DNA of 14,851 nucleotides from Pseudomonadota bacterium (GTDB lineage Bacteria; Pseudomonadota; Alphaproteobacteria; Micropepsales; Micropepsaceae). Positions 6,595 to 14,358 of this stretch are shown in pieces. The translations under genes and the position numbers were made by a program. The stretch lies in the NCBI GenBank assembly GCA_025360685.1, contig JANYBR010000495.1, positions 1-14,851 of the forward strand, written 5' to 3'. The notes below the pieces were generated by a model. It was given only the letters and a program-made list of their open reading frames with translations. It searched no databases and was not told the origin of the DNA. Numbering within the stretch: the stretch's first letter is position 1; each line of letters starts with the position of its first letter.

Positions 6595-8910
6595 CTACGC
6601 GGCCTTCTTTTGCCGGAGCGCGCGCCACACGCGCTCCGGTGTGGCGGGCATATCGATGTGGAGCACGCCGAGTGCGTCGGCCACCGCGCTCATCACCGCT
6701 GGCAGCGCACCGACTGTGCCGGCTTCGCCGCAGCCCTTGGCGCCAAGCGCATTGGTCTTGCACGCGATCTCTTCATAGGCGAAATCGATATCGGGCATGT
6801 CCAAAGCGCGCGGCATGGCATAGTCGCTGAAGCTCGCGGTCAGAAGTTGTCCCGTGGTTTCGTCATAGACGATGTTCTCGAGCAGAGCCTGTCCGAGGCC
6901 CTGCACGATCCCACCATGCACCTGGCCGGCGACGAGCATCGGATTGATGACGCGGCCGAAATCGTCGAGCACATGATACGACATCATCTGCACTTGGCCC
7001 GTGTCGGGATCGATCTCGACTTCGCAGACATGGCAGCCGTTCGGGAATGTCGCCGCCTGGCCGGTATACATGCCGTCGCTGTCGAGCCCGTTCTCGAAGC
7101 CGGGAAGTTTCTCGCGTTTTAACGTGACCGCGAGTTCGCCGACCGTGATGGTGCGGTCCGAGCCGCTCACGGCGAACTTGCCGACGCCTTCGACAACCTG
7201 GAAACCGACGTCCTTGCCGCCGGCTTGCAGCACTTGTCCGGCCGCGGCCTTGCCCTTCTTGATCACTTCATCAGATGTAACCATGAGCGCACCGCCCGAC
7301 ATGTTGAGCGAACGCGAACCGCCGGTGCCGCCGCCATTCACCCATTCGGTATCGCCCTGTTTGACGGTGATGGATTCGAACGGCACGCCGAGTTTCTCCG
7401 CGACCAGCTGCGCGAACGAAGTCTCGTGTCCCTGCCCGTTCGACTGCGTGCCGCAATAGAGCTCCACGCCGCCGTTTTCGGTGAACTTGATCGCGGCCGG
7501 TTCCTGACCTGCCGCGCCCGTAATCTCCACATAGTAGCCGAAGCCGAAGCCGCGCAGCTTGCCGCGCTTGGCCGATTCCGCCTTGCGCGCCGCGAAGCCC
7601 GCCTGGTCGGCGCGCTTCAGCCCGGTTTCGAGCAGACGGGGATAGTCGCCAGAATCGAAACTGATGCCCGACCAGTTTTCGTAAGGCAGTTCGGACGGCG
7701 ACGGCAGGTTGCGCCGGCGGATCTCGGTGCGATCGATGCCGGTCTTGGCGGCGGCCGCATCCATCAGCCGTTCCATCAAATAAGCCGCTTCCGGGCGGCC
7801 TGCGCCACGATAGGCGTCGACCGGCGCGGAATTGGAGAAATAACCTTTGATGTTCGCGAACAGCGACGGCACGCGATAGACGCCGCCGAAGATGCGCCCG
7901 CCGGCGAGTGTTGGAATGAACGGCGCATAGACCGAGAGGTATCCGCCCATGTTAGCGGTGCCCGTGATGCGCATGGCGAGAATCTTGCCATCCCTGTCGA
8001 GCGCCAGTTCGCCAGTCGTGATCATGTCGCGGCCATGATCGTCTGCCAGGAAGGATTCGGTGCGTTCCGCGCTCCAGCGCACCGGCCGGCCGACCTTCTT
8101 GGCTGCAATCATCACCATGGGCTGCTCGGGATAGAGAAATCCCTTCATGCCGAAACCGCCGCCAACGTCCTTGGTGATGACGCGAACCTTTTCGATCGGC
8201 AGATTCAGCACACCGCGGGCAAGTCCACCTCGCAGATTGGCTGCGCCCTGAGACGTCACATAGATCGTGTAGTGGTCCGTGGCCTTGTCATACACGCCGA
8301 TCGCGTTGCGCGTTTCCATCGGCATGGCGCTGATACGGTTCTGCACCACTTCGAGCGAGACCTTGTGCACAGCCTTGGCGAACGCGGCCTTCACGGCGTC
8401 TTCGTCACCGTCCGCCCAGTCGAATGTCTCGTTGTTCTTGGCTCCGTCCCAGATCTGCGGACCATTCGGCGCAGCGGCGAGCGTGCCGACGGCGTCGAGC
8501 ACTTCATATTCGACGGCGACCAGTTCGGCCGCGTCCTTGGCCTGTGCATATGTCTCCGCGATCACCATGGCAATCGCCTCGCCGGTGAACGTCACCTTGT
8601 CATTCGCAAGGATCGGCTTGGGCGTCGTGTGCATCGGCGATTTGTCCCGCGTCGGCACTGGCGCCATGCAGGGCATCGGCTTGGCGCCGAAGGCTTTCAC
8701 ATCGGCATAGGTCAGCACGTCGACCACGCCGGGCGCTGCCTTGGCAGCGGAAATGTCGACCGACAGGATCTTGGCGTGCGATTGTGCCGTGCGGTGGAAG
8801 CAGGCGAACGCCTCGTTGGGAAAATGAAGATCGTCCGTATACTGACCTTGTCCGGTCACAAAGCGGATGTCTTCCGTGCGCTTGACCGACTGACCGACGC
8901 CGAATTTCAT
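6595..8910 (-). CDS. CoxL-like molybdenum hydroxylase large subunit (form II, xanthine dehydrogenase family)
   Basis: A 771-residue molybdopterin-binding subunit of the xanthine oxidase/CO dehydrogenase family, full length for the group. The N-terminal aldehyde oxidase/xanthine dehydrogenase a/b hammerhead domain covers about 18-140, and the two molybdopterin-binding domains about 150-760. Visible motifs are GGGFG (250-254), AYRGAGR (366-372) and the catalytic Glu729 in GCGEAG. AYRGAGR is the signature of form II enzymes; form I CO dehydrogenase has AYxCSFR, so true CO oxidation is unlikely. The probable reaction is hydroxylation of an aldehyde or heterocycle, substrate unknown. The start at 8910 has GGAG 7 bases upstream. 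The usual FAD (medium) and 2Fe-2S (small) subunit genes are absent on both sides: downstream is the convergent TPR gene, upstream a class II aldolase-like gene 81 bp away on the same strand. Electron-transfer partners must be encoded elsewhere. The long plus-strand frame over it is an antisense shadow. Confidence 0.93.
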   Translation of the reverse strand: MKFGVGQSVKRTEDIRFVTGQGQYTDDLHFPNEAFACFHRTAQSHAKILSVDISAAKAAPGVVDVLTYADVKAFGAKPMPCMAPVPTRDKSPMHTTPKPILANDKVTFTGEAIAMVIAETYAQAKDAAELVAVEYEVLDAVGTLAAAPNGPQIWDGAKNNETFDWADGDEDAVKAAFAKAVHKVSLEVVQNRISAMPMETRNAIGVYDKATDHYTIYVTSQGAANLRGGLARGVLNLPIEKVRVITKDVGGGFGMKGFLYPEQPMVMIAAKKVGRPVRWSAERTESFLADDHGRDMITTGELALDRDGKILAMRITGTANMGGYLSVYAPFIPTLAGGRIFGGVYRVPSLFANIKGYFSNSAPVDAYRGAGRPEAAYLMERLMDAAAAKTGIDRTEIRRRNLPSPSELPYENWSGISFDSGDYPRLLETGLKRADQAGFAARKAESAKRGKLRGFGFGYYVEITGAAGQEPAAIKFTENGGVELYCGTQSNGQGHETSFAQLVAEKLGVPFESITVKQGDTEWVNGGGTGGSRSLNMSGGALMVTSDEVIKKGKAAAGQVLQAGGKDVGFQVVEGVGKFAVSGSDRTITVGELAVTLKREKLPGFENGLDSDGMYTGQAATFPNGCHVCEVEIDPDTGQVQMMSYHVLDDFGRVINPMLVAGQVHGGIVQGLGQALLENIVYDETTGQLLTASFSDYAMPRALDMPDIDFAYEEIACKTNALGAKGCGEAGTVGALPAVMSAVADALGVLHIDMPATPERVWRALRQKKAA
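6613..6639. terminator. GC-rich perfect hairpin at the convergent gene ends
   Basis: CCGGAGCGCG (6613-6622) and CGCGCTCCGG (6630-6639) form a perfect 10-bp stem around a 7-base loop. The hairpin is 20 bases past the TPR stop codon and inside the last codons of the CoxL-like gene. The two genes are one base apart, so it could end the TPR transcript. There is no U-run on either strand, so intrinsic termination is uncertain. Confidence 0.4.
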
Positions 8911-8991
8911 GCTGTTGCTCCAAATGTCAAAATCGTCGTGCCGCGCATCGTGCGAGGCAAGTTGTTGGAATGAACCGACCGGAACGGATAC

Positions 8992-9783
8992 CTAATTTTT
9001 ATAGCCCGGGTCGACGCGGTCGCACTTGCGCCGCAACGCAGGCCAGGCCAGCGCACCGACCATGCCGTTGAACGCACCCTGCCCCAGCAACGCCGTCTTC
9101 TCCGGCACACCCTGGTTCGGCCAGTTGGGCGCAGCCCCGCCGGCTAGCGCGCGCACCTGCATCGAACAGGCCCGCTCCAGATAGAACATGCGCAGGAAGG
9201 CGTCGGCGCAGTTCTTGCCGAGCGCCAAAGTGCCGTGGTTGCGCAGGATCATCGCGTTCTTCGCACCGATGTCCGCCACCAAACGATCGCGCTCGTCGAG
9301 ATCCAGGGCGACACCCTCATAGTCGTGATAGGCGATCTCGCCGGAAATCATCATCGCATGCTGGTCGAGCGGAAGAAGGCCGTCCTTCTGCGCCGACACG
9401 GCAACACCGTCCGTGGTGTGCAGATGGATGACACAACCGGCGTCCTCGCGATTCATGTGCAGTGCGGAGTGGATCGTGAAACCCGCCGCGTTCACCGGAA
9501 ACGGCGAATCGACGATCTTGTTGCCCTCGACATCGATCTTCACCAGGCTCGAGGCAGTGATCTCCTCGAACAGCAGACCATACGGATTGATCAGAAAATG
9601 GTGCTCCGGTCCGGGCACGCGCGCGGAGATGTGTGTAAAGATCATGTCGTCCCAGCCGTGCATCGCCACCAGGCGATAGGTCGCCGCCAGGTCTTCGCGG
9701 ACAGCCCACTCCTCGGCACTGACCTTGCCCTTCAGGGATTGAACGTCCTGGGCGTCGGGCACTTTTCGGGCTGCACTGCTCAT
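8992..9783 (-). CDS. Class II aldolase/adducin family protein
   Basis: A 263-residue protein with the class II aldolase/adducin fold. The metal-binding histidines are present: His120 and His122 (HLH) and His183 (NHG). Aligned by eye with E. coli fuculose-phosphate aldolase (ligands His92, His94, His155; catalytic Glu73), His105-x14-His120 matches its His77-x14-His92. This places Gly101 at the position of the catalytic Glu73, so a standard aldol cleavage is doubtful and a decarboxylase, epimerase-like or non-enzymatic role should be considered. The start at 9783 is supported by AAGGA 6 bases upstream; extension to 9846 adds 21 residues unlike the family. It lies upstream of the CoxL-like gene on the same strand (81 bp) and could share its transcript, which hints at a common substrate pathway. 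glpK is 136 bp further upstream. Confidence 0.9.
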   Translation of the reverse strand: MSSAARKVPDAQDVQSLKGKVSAEEWAVREDLAATYRLVAMHGWDDMIFTHISARVPGPEHHFLINPYGLLFEEITASSLVKIDVEGNKIVDSPFPVNAAGFTIHSALHMNREDAGCVIHLHTTDGVAVSAQKDGLLPLDQHAMMISGEIAYHDYEGVALDLDERDRLVADIGAKNAMILRNHGTLALGKNCADAFLRMFYLERACSMQVRALAGGAAPNWPNQGVPEKTALLGQGAFNGMVGALAWPALRRKCDRVDPGYKN

Positions 9784-9871
9784 AGGTTGTCCTTCGATAT
9801 TGCGATGCGATAGCGGATTGGCAAAGAGTGGTCCCGCTCTGTCCACCTGTCAAACCAGCTCGACCGGAATG

Positions 9872-9891
9872 TCCCCCAACGAACTGGGGGA
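9872..9891. terminator. Hairpin between glpK and the aldolase-like gene
   Basis: TCCCCCA (9872-9878) and TGGGGGA (9885-9891) form a perfect 7-bp stem around an ACGAAC loop, about 30 bases past the glpK stop codon in the direction of transcription. There is no U-run, so it may be a weak terminator, an mRNA-stabilising end or a protein site. Confidence 0.4.
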
Positions 9892-9919
9892 ATCTTGCAC
9901 GCAACCATCTACGCGCGCA

Positions 9920-11413
9920 TCAGCGAACGCGCTTAACGGCGAGCTTCCAGCCCTCGTAAAGCGTATTGCGCCCGCTGGCTTTCATCTGAGGCACGAAACG
10001 GCGGTCGAGTGCCCAGCGCGCCGCGATTTCCTTTGTGTCCCGGAACAGTCCGGCGGCGAGCCCGGCGAGATAGGCGGCGCCGAGCGCGGTGGTTTCTGTC
10101 ACCACCGGCCGGTCGACGGGAAGTCCGGTCAGGTCGGCGAGGCGCTGGCAAAACCAGTCATTGCGTACCATGCCGCCATCCACTTTCAGCGCTTTGGGCG
10201 CACGAAGGCCCGACCGCTTCATGTCCTTCGCCATGGCTTCGAGTAAATCGCGGGTCTGGAAACACACGGCGTCCAGTGCCGCACGCGCGATTTCCGCTGC
10301 ACCCATGTCGCGCGTGAGGCCCAAAATCGCGCCGCGCGCATCTGGGTCCCAGTAAGGTGCGCCAAGGCCGGTAAATGCCGGCACGAAATACAGCCCCTCC
10401 GCGTCCTTGGCGGTTCGCGCCAACGCTTCTATTTCCTCCGACGTGCGGATGACGCCCAGTGCATCGCGCAGCCACTGCACCACGGCGCCGGCAATGAAGA
10501 TGCTGCCTTCGATCGCGTAGACCGACTTCTTGCCAATTCGATAGGCACTGGTAGCGAGCAGGCGATTTTTCGACATTGGCGCCTTGCCGCCTGTGTTGAC
10601 CAGAGCGAAACAGCCCGTACCGTAAGTCGACTTCACGTCACCAGGATTGAAACAGGCCTGACCGAAAGCGGCCGCTTGCTGATCTCCGGCCACGCCCATG
10701 ATCGGAACCGCTGCACCAAGCAGCGACTGCTCGGTCTCGCCGAAGCTGCCGGCACTGTCGCGCACGTCGGGCAGTGCCTGCAGCGGCACACCGAACAGCT
10801 TGAGCAAATCCGCGTCCCATTGCAGCGTCCTTAGATTGAGCAGCATCGTACGCGAGGCATTGGTGACATCGGTCGCGTGCACCTTTCCAGCCGTCAATTT
10901 GTAGATCAGCCAGGCGTCGACTGTGCCCAGCGCGATCTCACCCCGTTCGGCTCGTTTGCGCGACCCTGGTATGTGATCGAGCAGCCACTCCATCTTGGTT
11001 CCGGAAAAATACGGATCGAGCAGTAGCCCGGTCTTTGCCGAAATCTTTGCCTCCCACTTGCGCGACTTCAGCACTCGGCAACGATCGGCGGTGCGGCGAT
11101 CCTGCCAGACGATCGCGTTGTGAAGCGGAAGGCCTGTGCGCTTGTCCCAGATCACGGTCGTCTCGCGTTGATTGGTAATTCCGATCGCGGCGACATCCTT
11201 CGCTGGCGCGCCTTTCAGCGCGACGCGGCAACAGGAAAGCGTCGCCTGCCAGATTTCCTGCGCGTCATGTTCGACCCAGCCATTGGCCGGATAGAACTGG
11301 CGCAACTCGATGGCATGCGACGCGACGGGCTTGGCAGACGAGTCGAACAGGATCGCGCGGGTCGACGTTGTTCCCTGGTCGATGGCGAGAATGTAGGGCG
11401 GCTCAGAGTTCAT
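9920..11413 (-). CDS. glpK: Glycerol kinase
   Basis: ATP-dependent phosphorylation of glycerol to sn-glycerol 3-phosphate in the cytoplasm. The product is 497 residues, the usual length. The FGGY-kinase fold is clear: nucleotide-binding DQGTTSTRAILFD at 12-24, the glycerol-contact region NQRETT at 81-86, FGGY signature 1 at about 135-147 (YFSGTKMEWLLDH), the probable catalytic Asp244 in GVAGDQQAA, and the C-terminal signature from about 412 (VDGGMVRNDWFCQRL). The ATG at 11413 has a weak site (GGAA 3 bases upstream), but upstream codons do not extend the homology. Neither glpF nor glpD is adjacent, so the gene stands alone. On its 3' side are a GC hairpin and the aldolase-like gene on the same strand. 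On its 5' side it is divergent from the PAS gene across 194 bp. Whether feedback by fructose-1,6-bisphosphate applies cannot be judged here. Confidence 0.96.
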   Translation of the reverse strand: MNSEPPYILAIDQGTTSTRAILFDSSAKPVASHAIELRQFYPANGWVEHDAQEIWQATLSCCRVALKGAPAKDVAAIGITNQRETTVIWDKRTGLPLHNAIVWQDRRTADRCRVLKSRKWEAKISAKTGLLLDPYFSGTKMEWLLDHIPGSRKRAERGEIALGTVDAWLIYKLTAGKVHATDVTNASRTMLLNLRTLQWDADLLKLFGVPLQALPDVRDSAGSFGETEQSLLGAAVPIMGVAGDQQAAAFGQACFNPGDVKSTYGTGCFALVNTGGKAPMSKNRLLATSAYRIGKKSVYAIEGSIFIAGAVVQWLRDALGVIRTSEEIEALARTAKDAEGLYFVPAFTGLGAPYWDPDARGAILGLTRDMGAAEIARAALDAVCFQTRDLLEAMAKDMKRSGLRAPKALKVDGGMVRNDWFCQRLADLTGLPVDRPVVTETTALGAAYLAGLAAGLFRDTKEIAARWALDRRFVPQMKASGRNTLYEGWKLAVKRVR

Positions 11414-11522
11414 CGGTTCCGCGCGCGTCGGCGTGACTTCGTAAAGGAAACACTGGGCAGAATGCTCGGAAATTACAAGGCGCTCAAATTTGTCCGTCGT
11501 AAAACTTCACTGCGTGCACGTA

Positions 11523-11551
11523 TTGAAACCACTTTGTGTCGCCTCATTAAA
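11523..11551 (+). promoter_or_regulatory. Weak promoter candidate for the PAS gene
   Basis: TTGAAA at 11523-11528, a 17-base spacer and ATTAAA at 11546-11551. The -35 is good and the -10 poor. It lies in the 194-bp divergent region between glpK and the PAS protein gene. I see no other strong signal in that region. Confidence 0.3.
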
Positions 11552-11607
11552 CCCACGGCAACTCGGCTATGCAAATTTTCACGCGCGCAATGCCTGGGAG
11601 TATGTTC

Positions 11608-12117
11608 ATGAACGATGCCGTTGTTCTCGGCCAGCCAGTGCTGAACCCATCACCGCAATACCGGTACGTCAGAACCGTCTGTGCCGAAGTCAGCCATCCC
11701 AACTCCATTGCGCTGATGGCATTCTGGCGCGCGCTCGAGGCAAAAGACGGCATGCGCATGGGCCGCGACATCCCTTCGCGCGCACTCGCCAAATTGCTGC
11801 CCCATATTCTGATCACCGAACCGATAGACAATTGGAGTGATGCACGCATTCGCCTGGCGGGAACCGCTATGATCGAACGCTTCGGACGTGAGATCGCAGG
11901 AACTCTCGTCAGTGAGAATTACACCCAGGATCAGGACGGGGCCAAACTGCTTCTGCAACTCGGAGCGCGAGCGGCGCAATCGCGCGAACCCGGAGTGTTA
12001 AACACCCGAATCTTCGCGGACGGAATCGAGATGATGCATTTGGAGATCGTGCTGTTGCCGATTTTTGCGCCCGACGGTACGGGCGTCTGGAACGTGGTCG
12101 GAGCATTTAGGTTCTGA
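11608..12117 (+). CDS. PAS_5-type single PAS domain protein
   Basis: A 169-residue protein that is essentially one PAS domain of the PAS_5 (PF07310) type. The typical features are an N-terminal helix ending in a Trp (LMAFWRAL, residues 36-43), the DIPSRALAKLLPHILI segment (54-69), the RLAGTAMIERFGREIAGT segment (82-99), and C-terminal strands with LPI and VVGAF. The start at 11608 is preferred because GGGAG lies 7 bases upstream; the ATG at 11602 is only 1 base from that site. No effector domain is attached, so it probably senses a ligand or partners with a histidine kinase. In Caulobacter a single-PAS-domain protein, MopJ, affects CtrA. I mention this only as context, since I cannot tell whether this protein is related. 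It precedes the DUF2336 gene by 147 bp. Confidence 0.8.
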   Translation: MNDAVVLGQPVLNPSPQYRYVRTVCAEVSHPNSIALMAFWRALEAKDGMRMGRDIPSRALAKLLPHILITEPIDNWSDARIRLAGTAMIERFGREIAGTLVSENYTQDQDGAKLLLQLGARAAQSREPGVLNTRIFADGIEMMHLEIVLLPIFAPDGTGVWNVVGAFRF

Positions 12118-12163
12118 GCCCGGGGGTAGCAGCTGCGCTCTCAGTCCCGCCTGCCGACCTTCG

Positions 12164-12178
12164 TTAACGCAGTGTTAA
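12164..12178 (-). promoter_or_regulatory. CtrA-type binding box
   Basis: On the minus strand the sequence reads TTAA, 7 bases, TTAAC (12178 down to 12163). This matches the classical CtrA consensus TTAA-N7-TTAAC of Alphaproteobacteria. It lies about 90-100 bases before the DUF2336 start codon, a plausible position for control by this cell-cycle and motility regulator. Confidence 0.5.
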
Positions 12179-12200
12179 TTCCGTCTTGCTACTGCTCCCC

Positions 12201-12219
12201 TACAGCCAGAACGGCTGTA
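12201..12219 (+). other. Leader hairpin before the DUF2336 gene
   Basis: TACAGCC (12201-12207) and GGCTGTA (12213-12219) form a perfect 7-bp stem with an AGAAC loop. It lies between the CtrA-like box and the start codon, so it could be a leader-RNA hairpin or a dyad for a regulator. Confidence 0.4.
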
Positions 12220-12244
12220 TGCAGAACGCATCCGGGGCAGAACG
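12207..12244 (+). repeat. Three CAGAACG direct repeats
   Basis: CAGAACG occurs at 12207-12213, 12222-12228 and 12238-12244, spaced 15 and 16 bases start to start. The first copy overlaps the loop of the leader hairpin. Three copies of a heptamer in 38 bases look like a multimeric protein-binding site, but chance has not been tested. Confidence 0.45.
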
Positions 12245-12264
12245 TGGGGCTTACCGCGCACGAT

Positions 12265-13338
12265 ATGAGCGATATGGGTCGATTGGCCCAACTCGCGGTC
12301 AACCCGCAGGGGACGAGCCGCGAGGAAATCTATCTCGCCGTAGCCTCGCTGTACCGAATTCAGGGCAGCGGTCTGAACGAGCGCGAACGCGCTCTGATGC
12401 ATGAGATACTGCGCCGTCTGGCCAAAGACGTCGAAATGGCCATTCGAATTGCATTGGCCGAACGTCTCGCCGACGACTCGACCGCGCCGCACGATCTCAT
12501 CCTGCTCCTTGCGGATGACAAAATCGAAGTCGCCCGTCCTCTGCTCCTGCGCAGTCCGCTCCTCACGGACGAGGACATGTTGAGACTGATCGCCGAATGC
12601 AGCACCGCCCACCAGGAAGCCGTAGCCTCGCGCCAGCATATCAACGAGCCGGTGACCGACGAACTTGCCAAAAGCGTACATGAATCGGTTCTCGTGGCAC
12701 TGGTGCGCAACGCCACGGCCAGAATCTCTGTCGTTGCCTATAAAACCCTGGTCGAAAAATCGCGGAACCTGACGAGCCTTCACGAACCGTTGGCACAACG
12801 GCCCGACTTGCCGCCGCAACTGGCAACACGGATGTGCGAGTGGGTGTCAGACGCGCTGAAGACATATATCAACCAGAATTACCGCATCGCGACCGAAAAA
12901 CTGAACACGGCGTTCGATCAGGCCGAGACAGCGATCAAAAGCGAACCGCCGCAACCCAAATCGCCTCCGGCACAAGGTGCGCAGAAGCTGATCGACAAGC
13001 TCGCCGCTTCGGGCCAGCTCAAGGCCGGATTCCTGTTGCGCGTCCTGCATCAGGGGCACACGGACCTGTTCGATCTGGGGCTTGCCAAGCTCGTCAATCT
13101 GCCGCTGACCGAATTGCGCGCCAAGTTCTACCAAGGCGGCCCGAGGGCCGTGGCCCTGGCCTGCCGCTGCGTCGGGATCGACCGGTGCGTGTTCACGACG
13201 GTCTTCAATCTTTCGCGCCAAGCCCACAATATGCGTACGACTTTGACGTTTGCCGACATGGCAGACGTGGATCGCGTATTCGCCACGTTCGCCAGGCCGG
13301 CGGCTCTTACGGAACTGGCCGACCTGACATTCAATTAA
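12265..13338 (+). CDS. DUF2336 domain-containing protein
   Basis: A 357-residue cytoplasmic protein of the DUF2336 (PF10098) group, widespread in Alphaproteobacteria and of unknown biochemical role. It is nearly all helical. An N-terminal region of HEAT-like helices (about residues 1-150) includes the pattern LAERLADDSTAPHDLILLLADDKIEVARPLL. A charged linker rich in Pro and Gln (about 230-250) separates it from a C-terminal helical domain. The start is uncertain: ATG at 12265 or 12274 with no good ribosome site, or GTG at 12244. The frame is open back to 12172, but that part contains the CtrA-like box, hairpin and repeats and reads as leader DNA. moaA follows 27 bp downstream and may be cotranscribed. 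A signalling role linked to CtrA is an inference from the upstream box. Confidence 0.82.
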   Translation: MSDMGRLAQLAVNPQGTSREEIYLAVASLYRIQGSGLNERERALMHEILRRLAKDVEMAIRIALAERLADDSTAPHDLILLLADDKIEVARPLLLRSPLLTDEDMLRLIAECSTAHQEAVASRQHINEPVTDELAKSVHESVLVALVRNATARISVVAYKTLVEKSRNLTSLHEPLAQRPDLPPQLATRMCEWVSDALKTYINQNYRIATEKLNTAFDQAETAIKSEPPQPKSPPAQGAQKLIDKLAASGQLKAGFLLRVLHQGHTDLFDLGLAKLVNLPLTELRAKFYQGGPRAVALACRCVGIDRCVFTTVFNLSRQAHNMRTTLTFADMADVDRVFATFARPAALTELADLTFN

Positions 13339-13365
13339 CCGGCGCCACCTGCTAAGTTCACCGGC

Positions 13366-14355
13366 ATGATCGACCCGTTTGGCCGCCACATCACCTATTT
13401 GCGCCTCTCCGTCACGGATCGCTGCGACTTTCGCTGCGTGTACTGCATGTCGGAACATATGAGCTTCCTGCCCAAGGCCGAGCTGCTGACGCTCGAGGAA
13501 CTGGAGCGGCTCAGCATGGCGTTTGTCGATAAAGGGGTGGAACGACTGCGCATCACCGGCGGCGAGCCGCTTGTCCGGCGCAACGTCATCAGCCTGTTCG
13601 ACCGGCTCGGCGCGCAAATCGGCAAATCGAACCTCAAGGAAGTCACCTTGACGACGAACGGCAGCCAGCTGGCGCGCTTTGCCCGCGAGCTGGTTTCGGC
13701 CGGCGTAAAGCGCATCAACATCTCGCTCGACACGCGCGATGCGGCCAAGTTTCGCGACATCACACGCTGGGGTGATCTGCCGAAGGTCCTCGACGGCATC
13801 GATGCGGCCGACGCAGCCGGTTTGAAGATCAAGATCAACACAGTGGCCCTGAAGGGCGTGAACGAGGACGAGATCGCCGATCTCATGCTCTGGGCCCACG
13901 GGCGTGGCTTCGACTTCACCTTGATTGAAACCATGCCGCTCGGAGAGATCGACGGCGATCGCGTCGAGCAATATCTCCCGCTTTCTCTGGTCCGCGCCCG
14001 GCTGGCACGCGACTACACGCTCGAGGATAGCGACTATCGCACCGGCGGCCCAGCGCGCTACGTGCGCGTCGCCGAGACCGGTGGCAGGCTCGGCTTCATC
14101 ACGCCTCTGACGCACAATTTCTGCGAGAGCTGCAATCGCGTCCGGTTGACGTGTACAGGCACGCTCTACATGTGCCTTGGCCAGAGCGACGCAGCAGATC
14201 TGCGGACACCTTTGCGTGCCGCAAGCGACGACGCAGTGCTCGCCCAGGCCATCGATGCGGCAATCGCACGCAAGCCGAAGGGCCACGACTTCATCATAGA
14301 TCGCCGCCACAACGCGCCGGCGCTTGAACGCCACATGTCTCTGACGGGCGGCTGA
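13366..14355 (+). CDS. moaA: GTP 3',8-cyclase MoaA (molybdenum cofactor biosynthesis)
   Basis: A radical SAM enzyme that, with MoaC, converts GTP to cyclic pyranopterin monophosphate, the first step of molybdenum cofactor synthesis. The product is 329 residues, normal for the family. The N-terminal cluster motif CxxxCxxC is at Cys20, Cys24 and Cys27; GGEP (65-68) contacts SAM. The C-terminal 4Fe-4S cluster that binds GTP uses Cys253, Cys256 and Cys270 (C-x2-C-x13-C). The protein ends in Gly-Gly, the conserved tail that reaches into the active site. No strong ribosome site is visible before the ATG at 13366, so expression may be coupled to the DUF2336 gene 27 bp upstream. nadK begins 3 bp after the stop. 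The CoxL-like enzyme in this window would need this cofactor, but the two genes are separated by several others. Confidence 0.97.
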   Translation: MIDPFGRHITYLRLSVTDRCDFRCVYCMSEHMSFLPKAELLTLEELERLSMAFVDKGVERLRITGGEPLVRRNVISLFDRLGAQIGKSNLKEVTLTTNGSQLARFARELVSAGVKRINISLDTRDAAKFRDITRWGDLPKVLDGIDAADAAGLKIKINTVALKGVNEDEIADLMLWAHGRGFDFTLIETMPLGEIDGDRVEQYLPLSLVRARLARDYTLEDSDYRTGGPARYVRVAETGGRLGFITPLTHNFCESCNRVRLTCTGTLYMCLGQSDAADLRTPLRAASDDAVLAQAIDAAIARKPKGHDFIIDRRHNAPALERHMSLTGG

Positions 14356-14358
14356 ACG

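Noticed and set aside
7225..8973. A 582-codon open frame on the plus strand
   Set aside because: Antisense to the CoxL-like gene, which has complete catalytic motifs; the frame is rich in Arg and His as expected of a shadow.
9825..9853. TTGACA on the minus strand before the aldolase-like gene
   Set aside because: The hexamer at 9853-9848 is perfect, but at the proper spacing the -10 would be CACTCT, so I do not call a promoter.
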